Source: Natrinema zhouii (GTDB lineage Archaea; Halobacteriota; Halobacteria; Halobacteriales; Natrialbaceae). From it: 64,000 nt of DNA. The notes under the pieces were generated by a model. The model saw only the letters and a list, made by a program, of their open reading frames with translations. It ran no database searches and had not been told where the DNA came from. The stretch is taken from assembly GCF_013456555.2 (NCBI RefSeq), contig NZ_CP084884.1, forward strand, positions 1-64,000, written 5' to 3'. Below are positions 54,610 to 63,574 of the stretch, piece by piece. Every line of letters starts with the position of its first letter. The first letter of the stretch is position 1. The translations under genes were made by a program, and so were the position numbers.

Positions 54610-55144
54610 ACCACTCTTTCCCGGTCGTCGCCTACATCTCTTTGCTTAAGCACTATAGGTCAGAATGGCAGCGAGGGCATTCGACGCCGTCACGCCAGCG
54701 AACCTGTTCCAGCAGGTCCGCTGCGAGTGATTCCGAACTGAACACATTTAACGGAATCATTCGTGTCGGACACCGCGCTAGCGGTGTCCTTGCCCTCTTT
54801 GGTTCGAGAACAGCAGCTGAACGGTATCAACAATCTCCTACAGAAGATCGATCTCAAAATAGTTGCCCGTGCAACAAGAATGGACATTAGAAGGTCGCTC
54901 TGAGTTCGTTCGTGGTCACTGCTCCAGTCAAAATCACGCATATTAGCCCGATAAGTGGCCTATAGGCTCAACTTCTGTCGCCGCAAGAAGATGTAGCACT
55001 CTACACTTTATAGAATACGATACTCTACCGTAGACCACTCGAGCATACCAAAAACAAGCGAATTAGGTCCCATTTATTCCACTTGTCTAAATACCAGTTT
55101 AACCAAGGGACTTTACGAGGGTCGATACTGTACCCCACATACGA
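54610..55144. other. Gap without a gene, containing two adjacent hairpins
   Basis: No supported gene. Two inverted repeats follow each other: TGATTCCG / CGGAATCA (54728-54735 and 54752-54759) and GGACACCGC / GCGGTGTCC with a 4-nt loop (54768-54776 and 54781-54789). They could fold in RNA or DNA; the role is unknown. Confidence 0.45.
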
Positions 55145-55902
55145 ATGTCTACTCCCAGCGAGAGACGGGCTAACTCCAAGGGGAAGACCGTCCAAGACGC
55201 GATCGAACGCTACCTCACCTACAAGATCCAAGCGGAAGGGTCACGGACTACGATGCGCTCGCCGCTTATGGGGTTTGCCGAGTTTTGCCGACGTGACCTC
55301 GGCCTCAAGGACATTGGAGATCTCGAGCCGGCGCACATCCGGCGATACAGCGAGGACCTATATGACCGAACCAAGATCGACGAGGAGATCTCGGCGTCGA
55401 CGGCACAGACGTACTTCGCGTACGTCCGTGCTTTCCTGTCCTGGTGTGTTCGAGACCAACTCCTCGAGACGAACCCAGCGGACACGACCGAGGCGATGGA
55501 TCCTCTTCCTGAGGACGACGGGAAGCGGAAAACGCAGTACTGGTCAGAAGACGAGCGCGAGCAGCTCATCAACTACGTCACCAAGCGCGTCGACATGGCG
55601 CTCGAAGGAACCATCCGGGTTGATCGAGAGACTGCATTCCGCGATAGAGCGATCGTCGTCATGCTCGATGGAACGGGGGCGCGTGGAGCAGAACTATTCT
55701 CGGATCCAAAGGACGAGAAACGTGATGGCCTCCGCTGGTCTGACGTCGATTTCGAAGAGCGGTCGATAGAGGTCTATGGGAAGTCACGAGACTATGAAAC
55801 CGCACCGTTCCCCGAGAGCGTTCATGATGTCCTCGAGCGATGGCTCGGACTCCTTGATCCACCGACCGAGGAGTGGCCTGTTTTCCCGACCGGACCATCT
55901 GT
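55145..55902 (+). pseudogene. Tyrosine recombinase/integrase, C-terminus cut by an IS4 element
   Basis: About 250 residues of a phage-integrase-type recombinase: a SAM-like N-terminal domain (VQDAIERYLTYKIQAEGSRT, ASTAQTYFAYVRAFLSWCVR) and the start of the catalytic domain with the first catalytic Arg in LDGTGARGAELF and GLRWSDVDFEERSIEVYGKS. The conserved H-x-x-R and nucleophilic Tyr regions are missing because the IS4 element begins at 55896. Such genes usually mark integrated plasmids or proviruses. Confidence 0.82.
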
Positions 55903-57290
55903 GTTCGGTTAAGGCCATACCTCCGTGTTGAAGGCTTGAGCCACTCGTTTGTTCAAGGTGAGGCGTGATCTCTCTGGTTGGCGAGCCTCACGACGTACCA
56001 GTTCAGGAAGGTTCGGTGGTGGATGGCCGAGAGCAAGTGCGAGATCTGCAAGAACTGGCTGGGCGACGACCTTTCGGTCGGTCGCCCAGCGTTCTTCTGG
56101 ATACTCAACGTCTGGTTCAATCTCCTGGAACATCGCTAACAAGGCTCTGCTGACCACAAGCGTCAGCAGAGCCGCCGTCACAAGCAACTCTGCAATCGCT
56201 TCATCACCTGTCTCGAACTTCTCTAGCCCGTACCGTGACTTCAACTCCCGGAACAGCAACTCAACCTTCCATCGCAGGCTGTAGAGCGCTGCTACTTGCT
56301 CCGGGGTGAACTCATCCGGGAGGTTCGTCACGTAGAGGTGGTAGTCGTCGGTGTCCTCGTTGCGGACACCGACGACGCGAAACTCAATGGTGGCTCGTGA
56401 CCGCCGCTTCCCATACTTTCGGCGCTTGAACTCGAATTCACCGGTCACATCGATGTGCTTCCGCGTGAGCTTCGAGAGCTGGTCTTGGAGATGGGTTCCA
56501 GTCAAGGAAATGGCGCGCCCGCGCCATTTCCGTCGCTCGCCTACGATTCGTGGGTTGGCGTTCGCTTTCAACCGGCTCACAAAGTAGCCATCGTTCTCGT
56601 CGATCAACGCAAACCGCCGGTAACTGTAGAACCCCAGATCGAACAGAAATAGCCGCCCACGCAGCCAGTTTCCGGTACGAAACTGGCTGCTTTCGTGGGT
56701 TCGTTCGTCGGTGAGATCGAACTGTGCGAGTGTCCGCTTGGTCACGTTGTAGACGAGGTACAACTGCGCTCCGGATTGATCTTCGTGAGTCGCTGGAAAC
56801 GCTGTAAGGAGCCGATGCAACCTGAACACGGTTGCATCGGCGATCATCGTGTCACGGAACTGGGTGAGTTGCGGTGCGATAGTGTGGGGAACCGCGACCT
56901 CCTCGAGCGCGTGCGCGAGGAGGTCGCTCAGGAGGTCACAGAACTCCGGCGTAAATCGGTCGTAGAAGCTGGAGCGGGCCACGGTTTGGTTAGTCGCAGT
57001 CTGATAGGCCCGCTGAAACGCGGCGATAGAGCGGGTTTCGCCGTCCACGGCGAATCCCAAGATGAGCGACCAGACGAGCATCGTGATGTCGATTTTCCGG
57101 TGACGTTCGACGGCATCGCGCTCGCGCGCGATACCTTCGATGAGGGCTGCAGGAAAGAGGGAAGTCAACCGACGGCGTATGAGTGTTGGAGAGAGTTCGG
57201 GTTTCACAACCTCTCTCTACGCGGTTTCTGAAGATAACCTCGTCAAGACGCTGGCGTCTGTCGGTTTCGCTCCTTAACCGAACACGGATG
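55896..57290 (-). mobile_element. IS4-family (ISH8-group) insertion sequence, distinct type
   Basis: 1395 bp with ends CATCTGTGTTCGGTTAAGG (55896) and CCTTAACCGAACACGGATG (ending 57290), one mismatch. The flanks (CCGACCGGAC and GATCACGCAC) do not match, and they belong to different broken genes (integrase on the left, IS5 tail on the right), so the region was rearranged at this element. Confidence 0.85.
55909..57207 (-). CDS. IS4-family transposase
   Basis: 432 aa, intact. Same architecture as the ISH8-type transposases but clearly diverged: MIADATVFRLHRLLTAF (first Asp), RLFLFDLGFYSYRRFALIDE (second Asp) and YSLRWKVELLFRELKSRYGL (Glu block). The ATG at 57207 is followed by the usual LIRRRLTSLFPAALIEGIAR N-terminus. 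Confidence 0.9.
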   Translation of the reverse strand: MKPELSPTLIRRRLTSLFPAALIEGIARERDAVERHRKIDITMLVWSLILGFAVDGETRSIAAFQRAYQTATNQTVARSSFYDRFTPEFCDLLSDLLAHALEEVAVPHTIAPQLTQFRDTMIADATVFRLHRLLTAFPATHEDQSGAQLYLVYNVTKRTLAQFDLTDERTHESSQFRTGNWLRGRLFLFDLGFYSYRRFALIDENDGYFVSRLKANANPRIVGERRKWRGRAISLTGTHLQDQLSKLTRKHIDVTGEFEFKRRKYGKRRSRATIEFRVVGVRNEDTDDYHLYVTNLPDEFTPEQVAALYSLRWKVELLFRELKSRYGLEKFETGDEAIAELLVTAALLTLVVSRALLAMFQEIEPDVEYPEERWATDRKVVAQPVLADLALALGHPPPNLPELVRREARQPERSRLTLNKRVAQAFNTEVWP

Positions 57291-57476
57291 GATCACGCAC
57301 ACAATGCTCGTATTGACGAAGGTCGGTACGCTCAGCGGTCAATAACCGAAACCGTCAACTCAACTGTCAAGCGCTCGCTCGGCTACGCCGTGCGAGCGCG
57401 TAACTGGTATCGAGAGTTCCGTGAAGTCACCCTGATGTGTGTCGTCTACAACATCAAGCGTGCCATCAAACCGTGA
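57291..57476 (+). pseudogene. IS5-family transposase C-terminal fragment
   Basis: It encodes RIDEGRYAQRSITETVNSTV, KRSLGYAVRARNWYREFREV and a C-terminal YNIKRAIKP before a stop at 57476. This is the tail of an IS5-type DDE transposase; the rest is missing to the left of the IS4 element. Confidence 0.72.
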
Positions 57477-57487
57477 AATCCACCGCC

Positions 57488-58396
57488 TTACAGCGATTCA
57501 ACAAAGCCTCGAATCAAGTCGAGAGCCGCGTTCAACACAGGGAAACTGAACCCGAGATGATCGTAAAGATACCGCTGCAACAATTGGTCGGATCCGACTC
57601 GGTTGCTGTGAAGGCTCCGCTGTCGATCCGCTACGAGTTGTTCGCAGGCGTCGATATTCCTTTGTAGGGTCTTATCAGACGAGACTAACTGCAAAAAAGA
57701 ATGCCACTCTAGTGTAGAATTTTGGTCGAACGAATCCTCGATATCCTGCAGTCGCTCGGACGCATCAGCTAACGATTCTTGCTCCCGAGAGAGACTTCGA
57801 AGCAACTCCTCGCGTCGCCGAGCAGCGGTGCGTGCCTGCTGGACCAGTAATCGCTTCAACTGCGTAGAAAACGGTTGATCGTCTACTACAACTGTAGCGA
57901 TGTCTCGGTTAAACTCTGCAGCCATATTTTCGCGAAGAGGTTCGCCATAGTCCTCGTCGTAATGGGGGACCGCCATCACCGTTTCTCGATAGCGATCTCG
58001 GACGGGTTTTACTCTGGTTCCGACAGTTCCTCCCTTCATCAGCAGCGTTTGGTTTGATTGCGAGAAACCATCTGATACGCTCAGCGCTCGCACTTCCTCG
58101 GCGAAATCGTAAAACGCGTCTCGTTCCGTACGCATGCGTTCGCGCTCGGTTTCTACGACTGATTGAGCTTTCCGAATGTATCCCGCAGCGCCTATCAGTG
58201 CCGCCGGATTCCCCTGCATAGATAGTAGAGTAATAAACTGATCTCCGCCGAGTCCGCCCGCTGTCTGCACGATCAATCTCGATAGTAGTTTCGGAGAGAC
58301 GGTGATAAGGAACAGTACGACGACGAGATATCGAATACAGTTCCCAGGTTCAGTTTTCCGTACCGTCCCGTTAGAGACTGTGTTAGTCACCACCAC
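57488..58396 (-). CDS. DUF7260-like haloarchaeal membrane-anchored protein
   Basis: 302 aa. One N-terminal hydrophobic stretch (CIRYLVVVLFLITVSPKLL) is followed by a long charged, coiled-coil-like region (VVETERERMRTERDAFYDFA, RTAARRREELLRSLSREQES) and a helical C-terminus (QLLQRYLYDHLGFSFPVLNA). The block VMAVPHYDEDYGEPLRENMA is characteristic of a haloarchaea-specific family of unknown function, often found near mobile DNA. No enzymatic motif is seen. Confidence 0.65.
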   Translation of the reverse strand: MVVTNTVSNGTVRKTEPGNCIRYLVVVLFLITVSPKLLSRLIVQTAGGLGGDQFITLLSMQGNPAALIGAAGYIRKAQSVVETERERMRTERDAFYDFAEEVRALSVSDGFSQSNQTLLMKGGTVGTRVKPVRDRYRETVMAVPHYDEDYGEPLRENMAAEFNRDIATVVVDDQPFSTQLKRLLVQQARTAARRREELLRSLSREQESLADASERLQDIEDSFDQNSTLEWHSFLQLVSSDKTLQRNIDACEQLVADRQRSLHSNRVGSDQLLQRYLYDHLGFSFPVLNAALDLIRGFVESL

Positions 58397-58527
58397 ATAG
58401 GAATATGCGAAGAATAATAACCGTGATTGATAGTTTGACTACGGCAATCGCATTTATTCTACTAAATTGGGCCCGAACCGAACCCTCCGATAGTAACCTT
58501 TTTCGAAGTGTGTGAAAACACCTCACT

Positions 58528-59658
58528 ATGGCAGATGTAGTGAAACGTGGTCTTGAGGGAGTCGTAGTTTCGGAGTCGCAACTTAGCACGATCAACGGCG
58601 ACGCCGGTCGGTTGAGCTATCGAGGGTACGCCATCGAGGATCTTGCTCGTGGCGCTAGCTACGAGGAAGTGCTTTACCTGCTCTGGTACGGTACCCTCCC
58701 CGATCAAACGGAGCTGGCCGAATTTACCGAGGCAATGGCGGCCGATCGCGAGGTCGACGATACTATCCTCGAGATAACGCGAGCGCTCGCGGCCGCAGAC
58801 GAAGAACCGATGGCCGCCTTGCGCACGGTCGTCTCCGCACTCTCGGAATCGGACTCCGACGCTGATATGACTGATCGCGAGGCAAATCTACGGAAAGGGC
58901 GATGGATCACGGCGAAAATGCCGACGATCGTCGCGGCCTTCGAACGGGCTCGCCGCGGCGACCAGTTAGTCCCGCCGCGAGAGGACCTCGGACACGCGGA
59001 GAATTTCCTGTACATGCTCAACAACGAGGTCCCCAATGAGGTGGTGAGCGAGACTTTCGATCAGGCGCTGGTCCTCCACGCCGACCACGGTCTGAACGCG
59101 TCGACGTTCTCCGCAATGGTTACTGCGAGCACGCTCGCCGACCTCCGCGCAGCTCTCACGAGCGCCATCGGCACCTTGAGCGGAAGCCTACACGGGGGTG
59201 CCAATCAGGACGTTATGGAGATGCTCGAAGATGTCGACCGTTCCGGATCAGATCCGCTCAAATGGATCGAAACTGCGATTGACGAGGGTCGTCGTATTCC
59301 CGGCTTCGGCCACCGCGTCTACTCCGTTACGGATCCACGCGCGAAAATCCTTAGCGAACGATCTGAATCTCTCGGGAAGGCTGCCGGAGATACAAAGTGG
59401 TACGAGATGAGTACCGCCATCGAGCAATATTTGGCCGAAGAGAAGGGGTTAGCTCCCAACGTGGATTTCTACTCTGCGTCCACGTACTATCAGATGGGAA
59501 TCCTGATCGACATGTATACGCCGATCTTCGCCATCTCTCGTGTCGGCGGCTGGATCGCTCACGTGCTTGAGCAGTACGACGATAATCGGCTCATTCGACC
59601 TCGAGCGCGCTATGTCGGCCCAGAAAACCGCAAGTTCGTTCCGCTCGAAAAGCGATAA
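58528..59658 (+). CDS. Citrate synthase family protein (citrate/2-methylcitrate synthase)
   Basis: 376 aa, complete. It condenses acetyl- or propionyl-CoA with oxaloacetate. Catalytic and binding blocks: GLEGVVVSESQLSTINGDAG, LSYRGYAIEDLA, LVLHADHGLNASTFSAMVTA, GTLSGSLHGGANQDVMEMLE (catalytic His), IPGFGHRVYSVTDPRAKIL (His) and GLAPNVDFYSASTYYQMGI (catalytic Asp). Haloarchaea have a chromosomal housekeeping gene, so this accessory copy may be a methylcitrate synthase or have a special substrate. The PrpD-like gene at 45.3 kb makes the methylcitrate option interesting but the two are 12 kb apart. It diverges from the DUF7260-like gene across a promoter-sized gap. Confidence 0.92.
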   Translation: MADVVKRGLEGVVVSESQLSTINGDAGRLSYRGYAIEDLARGASYEEVLYLLWYGTLPDQTELAEFTEAMAADREVDDTILEITRALAAADEEPMAALRTVVSALSESDSDADMTDREANLRKGRWITAKMPTIVAAFERARRGDQLVPPREDLGHAENFLYMLNNEVPNEVVSETFDQALVLHADHGLNASTFSAMVTASTLADLRAALTSAIGTLSGSLHGGANQDVMEMLEDVDRSGSDPLKWIETAIDEGRRIPGFGHRVYSVTDPRAKILSERSESLGKAAGDTKWYEMSTAIEQYLAEEKGLAPNVDFYSASTYYQMGILIDMYTPIFAISRVGGWIAHVLEQYDDNRLIRPRARYVGPENRKFVPLEKR

Positions 59659-59691
59659 GCGCCTTCGAACGGCTGCGACGTTTCCACGCGG

Positions 59692-60654
59692 CTAGTATGT
59701 CGTGATGCCAGTACCGACGGAACAAACGTACTCGCCGGTAGCAACCTGCGGAAGGCGTCGACTCCGCCAGAAGATCCCGTCGTTGTTGGCGGTCACTTCG
59801 GCTTTCGGCTCGCCGAACGGCGTCGTCACTTCGAATATCGTCTCGCCGCGCGTAACCTCGGAGCCGAGTTCCTTTTTGAACGATATCAGTCCACCTGCAG
59901 GCGTACCGTAGTGATCGAATCCCGTCGCCTTCGTCTGGTCTTTAATGTCGATATTCCCCTGCAGAAAGTTGTAGTACCGTAGGACGTTGAAGACCCCCGT
60001 AACGCCTTTGCGGATACTACTTTCATCCCAGCCGACGCAGCCGCCGAGTTCCGGATCGACGGTTGGTATACCTTCGTTGGGTGTGGTCCGAGCGAGCTGC
60101 CCATCCGGCCCCTTCTGATCGAGAACATAGCCACAGCCGAAAACCTTCGCGAGTTCGAGACAGGAGTCGTAAAGCCGATGTCTTCGGCCACACCGCACTC
60201 GGATCTCATCGATCATTCGGCTCGTCGATGCCTGGTGAAGATCCAGCGCGAGGTCGGCTTGCGTCGCGACATCAAACGTTTCGGCCGTGATACGCTCGCT
60301 CGACGTTCCGTCACGGTCCCCCGGATACGTCCTGTTCGTCTTCGTATCATCGATCGGATTTCGGTGTTCTGCCACCTGAAAGCCGTGGTAATTGACGATT
60401 CCGATGACGAGGACCGCTCCTGAGATCTTCGCGGGATCGAGCCGGGGAACCACCCGCTGAACGACGCCGACGCCGTTCAATTCGTCCCCGTCGCTCGCCG
60501 CCTGTATGTACAACGTATCGCCCGGGGCTTCACCGTTGATAACGGCAATGGGAAGGCCGAATGGCCGTCCATCTCGAGTCTCACCTATCTCAAGCCGTCC
60601 TGTACTGACTTCACCAGGGGCGGCACTCGCCGTTCCAATCGTTATCATGATCAA
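59692..60654 (-). CDS. Succinylglutamate desuccinylase/aspartoacylase family protein
   Basis: 320 aa. M14-like AstE/AspA family: a zinc-peptidase-like domain with AASDGDELNGVGVVQRVVPR, GIVNYHGFQVAEHRNPIDDT, NRTYPGDRDGTSSERITAET and LALDLHQAST, then a barrel-sandwich domain (GTPAGGLISFKKELGSEVTR). In most members the first block reads HGDE with a zinc-binding His; here the His position is Asp (SDGDE), which may alter metal binding. It probably cleaves an N-acyl amino acid or related amide. It begins the minus-strand run with the aldolase and dehydrogenase genes. Confidence 0.82.
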   Translation of the reverse strand: MIMITIGTASAAPGEVSTGRLEIGETRDGRPFGLPIAVINGEAPGDTLYIQAASDGDELNGVGVVQRVVPRLDPAKISGAVLVIGIVNYHGFQVAEHRNPIDDTKTNRTYPGDRDGTSSERITAETFDVATQADLALDLHQASTSRMIDEIRVRCGRRHRLYDSCLELAKVFGCGYVLDQKGPDGQLARTTPNEGIPTVDPELGGCVGWDESSIRKGVTGVFNVLRYYNFLQGNIDIKDQTKATGFDHYGTPAGGLISFKKELGSEVTRGETIFEVTTPFGEPKAEVTANNDGIFWRSRRLPQVATGEYVCSVGTGITTY

Positions 60655-60832
60655 TCGAGGTACTGAGGGACCGCTTTGTTGTTCGATAATTGCATGCTAT
60701 CGGAGCGGACCGGACAGACAGATAAATCGCCGGAGCGGTCGGGGTTTTCGAGGTGGTTCAAGTGGGTTCTCCGTTCGCGGATCGGACTGATGTACGATCC
60801 GGTCTGAGGATCCTTGGAATGACCGTCATGAC

Positions 60833-61606
60833 TCATTCAATTTGGGCCATTCGATCCATGAGCGTCCTTCTGGCCGATTCGAATTCACCACCGATACGGA
60901 GAATCTGATAGCCGTTGCTGATTTTCCGGTTTACATTGTCGACGGCGTGGGCAACGGCGCCAAGCGGGACGCCCGCGCTTCGACTCGCCGCTTCGACTGT
61001 TTCAATGGCCGCAGTCACCTCCAAGTGATCAGATTCGTTTGGGTGCCCGAGTTGTGTCGCGAGGTCGTTCGAACCAACAAACGCGAACCCGAGCTCCGCG
61101 ACATCCAGGATATCAGAAATATTGTCGACAGCTTCCTCGGTTTCGATCATTGCGCCTAGGTTGACGGTGTCATCCTCGCGTTGCGCGTACCCCTCCGTCG
61201 TTCCGTACCCGCTCGCCCGTTGGCCGGCCATTCCCCGATTGCCAGGACGCCCCTCGTAGACAAACCGCGTCGCTTCGGCGGCGCGGCGGACCTCCGCAGC
61301 GGTTTCGATTCGCGGGATGAGTAGGTTTCGAACGCCCGTATCGAGGACCTTTCGGATCAGTGCCGGATCCTCGTCCGGGAGACGGACGAGCAGCTGGATC
61401 CCGCTCAGCTCCGCCGCTCGCTGCAGGTGAGTGATCTTATCGGCGTCCCACGGACTGAACCCGGAGTGCTCGAAGTCCAGCCACACGAAGTCGAGTCCGA
61501 TATCACCGTAAATCTCGACGAGTGCCGGCGAAAACGAGGAGGCACGAGCGCCGAGGACGACACCGTCGTCTGTAATCACTTCTCGAACCGTGTTCTGACG
61601 GACCAT
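60833..61606 (-). CDS. HpcH/HpaI family aldolase
   Basis: 257 aa from MVRQNTVREV; an ATG at 61621 would add five residues. Class II metal-dependent aldolase blocks: LVEIYGDIGLDFVWLDFEHS, ELSGIQLLVRLPDEDPALIR, VLDTGVRNLLIPRIETAAEV (Arg), NLGAMIETEEAVDNISDILD (metal Glu) and FAFVGSNDLATQLGHPN (metal Asp). It splits or forms 2-keto-3-deoxy or related 4-hydroxy-2-oxo acids to pyruvate plus an aldehyde. It lies between the AstE/AspA-like and hydroxyacid dehydrogenase genes, all on the minus strand. Confidence 0.9.
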   Translation of the reverse strand: MVRQNTVREVITDDGVVLGARASSFSPALVEIYGDIGLDFVWLDFEHSGFSPWDADKITHLQRAAELSGIQLLVRLPDEDPALIRKVLDTGVRNLLIPRIETAAEVRRAAEATRFVYEGRPGNRGMAGQRASGYGTTEGYAQREDDTVNLGAMIETEEAVDNISDILDVAELGFAFVGSNDLATQLGHPNESDHLEVTAAIETVEAASRSAGVPLGAVAHAVDNVNRKISNGYQILRIGGEFESARRTLMDRMAQIE

Positions 61607-61718
61607 AGCTGTGACAGACAATACCGCTCCTCTTGATTCTTGTCATTTTATACTAGTACATGACACGATGGACGGTGACAGTTGGCGATACCGCAGAAAA
61701 CGTGATTCGACGCTATGG

Positions 61719-62684
61719 TTACAACGCGTCCTTGTTCACCGTTGACTCTGGGACTCCGCCGTCGTAGACCGTCCGGACGTTCTCCGCAGCGCCCACGCTC
61801 ATTCGTCGCGTCGCCTCGACCGATAGCGTCCCCATGTGAGGGGACAGAATGACGTCATCCCGCTGGAGGAGCGGGTCGTCTGGCGCCGGCGGTTCGTCGT
61901 GGAGCACGTCCAGCCCGGCGGCGATCAACTCGTCTTCCGCTAACGCCCGCTCTAATGCCGACTCATCGATAATCTCTCCTCGAGCTGTGTTGACGATGTA
62001 ATCGATCTCCCGCAACTCGTCCCGTCCGATGGCACGCCGCGTCTCATCGGTGAGCGGGGCGTGGACACTCACCGTGTCGGCCGCCTCGAACAGCGCACGT
62101 TTCTCGCTCGCCTTCTCGACGTCCGCCGGTAGCTTGTCCTCGCTGACGTACGGATCGTACACGATGCATCGCATTCCCATTCCGACCGCCAGGTCCGCCG
62201 CTTCGCGCGCGATACTGCCGAACCCGAAGAGACCGAGCGTGTCACCGGTGATTGTATGCCGACGGAACCGATCCCAGTCCGACCGAGCGTCCCAGTTGCC
62301 ACCCCGGACCGCGCGGTCGGCTTGCAGGAGGTTCCGCCGCGTCGTCAATATCAGCGTGATCGCGTGCTCCGCAACTGTCCGCGAGTTCGCTTGCGGAGTA
62401 TTGCAGACCACGATCCCGCGGTCGCTCGCGGCATCGATATCAATGCTGTCCAGCCCGACGCCGTGCTTCGAGATGACCTTCAGCCGTTCGGCGTCGGCGA
62501 TCAGGTCGGCGTCGAGTTCCACCCCTCGGAGGATTATCGCGTCGGCATCCGGGAGCTGGTCGCCGATGGTCTCGTCGTCGTACGTTTCAACTGACAGCAC
62601 GATGTCGCTGATCGACTCCGGTCCTTCGCTCGCGATCTGTTCTGGGATCAATAATTGCCACTTCTCGCTCTCAATCATACCCAT
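61719..62684 (-). CDS. D-2-hydroxyacid dehydrogenase (SerA/PGDH-like)
   Basis: 321 aa. The NAD(H)-dependent family is shown by VISKHGVGLDSIDIDAASDR, NTPQANSRTVAEHAITLILT, TLGLFGFGSIAREAADLAVG (Rossmann GxGxxx), YIVNTARGEIIDESALERAL (Arg), AGLDVLHDEPPAPDDPLL (Glu) and VILSPHMGTLSVEATRRM (catalytic His). It reduces 2-oxo acids or oxidises D-2-hydroxyacids. With the HpaI-type aldolase it suggests a sugar-acid or hydroxy-dicarboxylate pathway. No ACT regulatory domain is present, so it is not a long-form PGDH. Confidence 0.9.
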   Translation of the reverse strand: MGMIESEKWQLLIPEQIASEGPESISDIVLSVETYDDETIGDQLPDADAIILRGVELDADLIADAERLKVISKHGVGLDSIDIDAASDRGIVVCNTPQANSRTVAEHAITLILTTRRNLLQADRAVRGGNWDARSDWDRFRRHTITGDTLGLFGFGSIAREAADLAVGMGMRCIVYDPYVSEDKLPADVEKASEKRALFEAADTVSVHAPLTDETRRAIGRDELREIDYIVNTARGEIIDESALERALAEDELIAAGLDVLHDEPPAPDDPLLQRDDVILSPHMGTLSVEATRRMSVGAAENVRTVYDGGVPESTVNKDAL

Positions 62685-62749
62685 ACTACTCGTGGGCAGT
62701 TATATAAATGCATACGATCTGTCGGATCTGATAGTCGGTCACCGATACT

Positions 62750-63412
62750 ATGATATCTTCGTACGACGCTGCCGTCGTCGGCGGTGGAATCGTCGGTTCG
62801 TCCATCGCCTATCATCTGGCCCGCAGCGGATCCAAGATGGTACTGCTGGATCACGACGACAAGGGAGCGGCTACCGCCGCCGGTGTGGGGATCGTCTTTC
62901 CCCGACGTCCAACTGAGGGGAATCGGACTCGTGGTTTCGGTTTGCTCTCGAGGCAACGGACTACTACCCGAAACTCGCGGACGTGATTAACGAGTACGAT
63001 CACGGCTATTCCCGTTCGGGGCTATTGGCCGTCGCCGTCGACGAGGGCGAAATCGATGCATTCGAGCGAGCGAAGTCCCGAACCGAACGTCGGCCGAGGA
63101 GTACGGACGCCTGCAAGCGGATCGTACGAGGGAGATCTCCGCGGGTCAAGCGCGGTCCACTATGAAGACGCGGCGCGGGTCGACGGCCGGGCGTTCGCGA
63201 GCGCGCTTCGCGACGCCGGACGGCACGCCGGGTTGACCGTCCGGAACGCGGACGTGACTGGACTCCGCCTCGAAAACGAGGGGTTGCCACCGATCTCGTC
63301 AAGGGCGTTGAACCGGCCGTCGAATGGGGCGCGTTCCGGACAGATCGGTTTCGAGACGAGTGATGTGGGTCGGACAGCAATGAGTTCTTCCTCGATTCGG
63401 CGCTGCAGGTGA
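62750..63412 (+). pseudogene. FAD-dependent amino acid oxidase/dehydrogenase (DadA-like), frameshifted
   Basis: It starts with a good FAD fold (YDAAVVGGGIVGSSIAYHLA, GSKMVLLDHDDKGAATAAGV). The frame shifts near 62905-62940 to FALEATDYYPKLADVINEYD with GYSRSGLLAVAVDEGEI, and again near 63140 to AVHYEDAARVDGRAFASALR with DAGRHAGLTVRNADV, before petering out. At least two indels make it nonfunctional. It is divergent from the hydroxyacid dehydrogenase gene. Confidence 0.85.
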
Positions 63413-63520
63413 TGACCGATTTGGCTTCTCTGATTGCGCTACCAACCGGTAATCGGTGGGCGGCGCTCACTTCTGTTCCAATATGGACGACGAAATCCCT
63501 CACAAGCACACGATTTGTAT
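63370..63520. repeat. Second copy of the segment at 29964-30113
   Basis: It shares words such as TCGGCGCTGCA, GGCTTCTCT and CCAACCGGTAATCGG in the same order with the 30-kb copy. Here it leads straight into the IclR promoter, preserving the arrangement that IS insertions broke in the first copy. Confidence 0.75.
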
Positions 63521-63544
63521 GGGGTAGTTTCTCCAGAGGCGAAC

Positions 63545-63552
63545 TTTAAATA
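63545..63552 (+). promoter_or_regulatory. TATA box of the second IclR gene
   Basis: TTTAAATA preceded by the same GAGGCGAAC as at 32054, 23-30 bp before the ATG at 63575. It is identical in core to the first copy, so both genes should respond alike. Confidence 0.65.
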
Positions 63553-63574
63553 GTATGAGCTGTAGGTAACAGGT

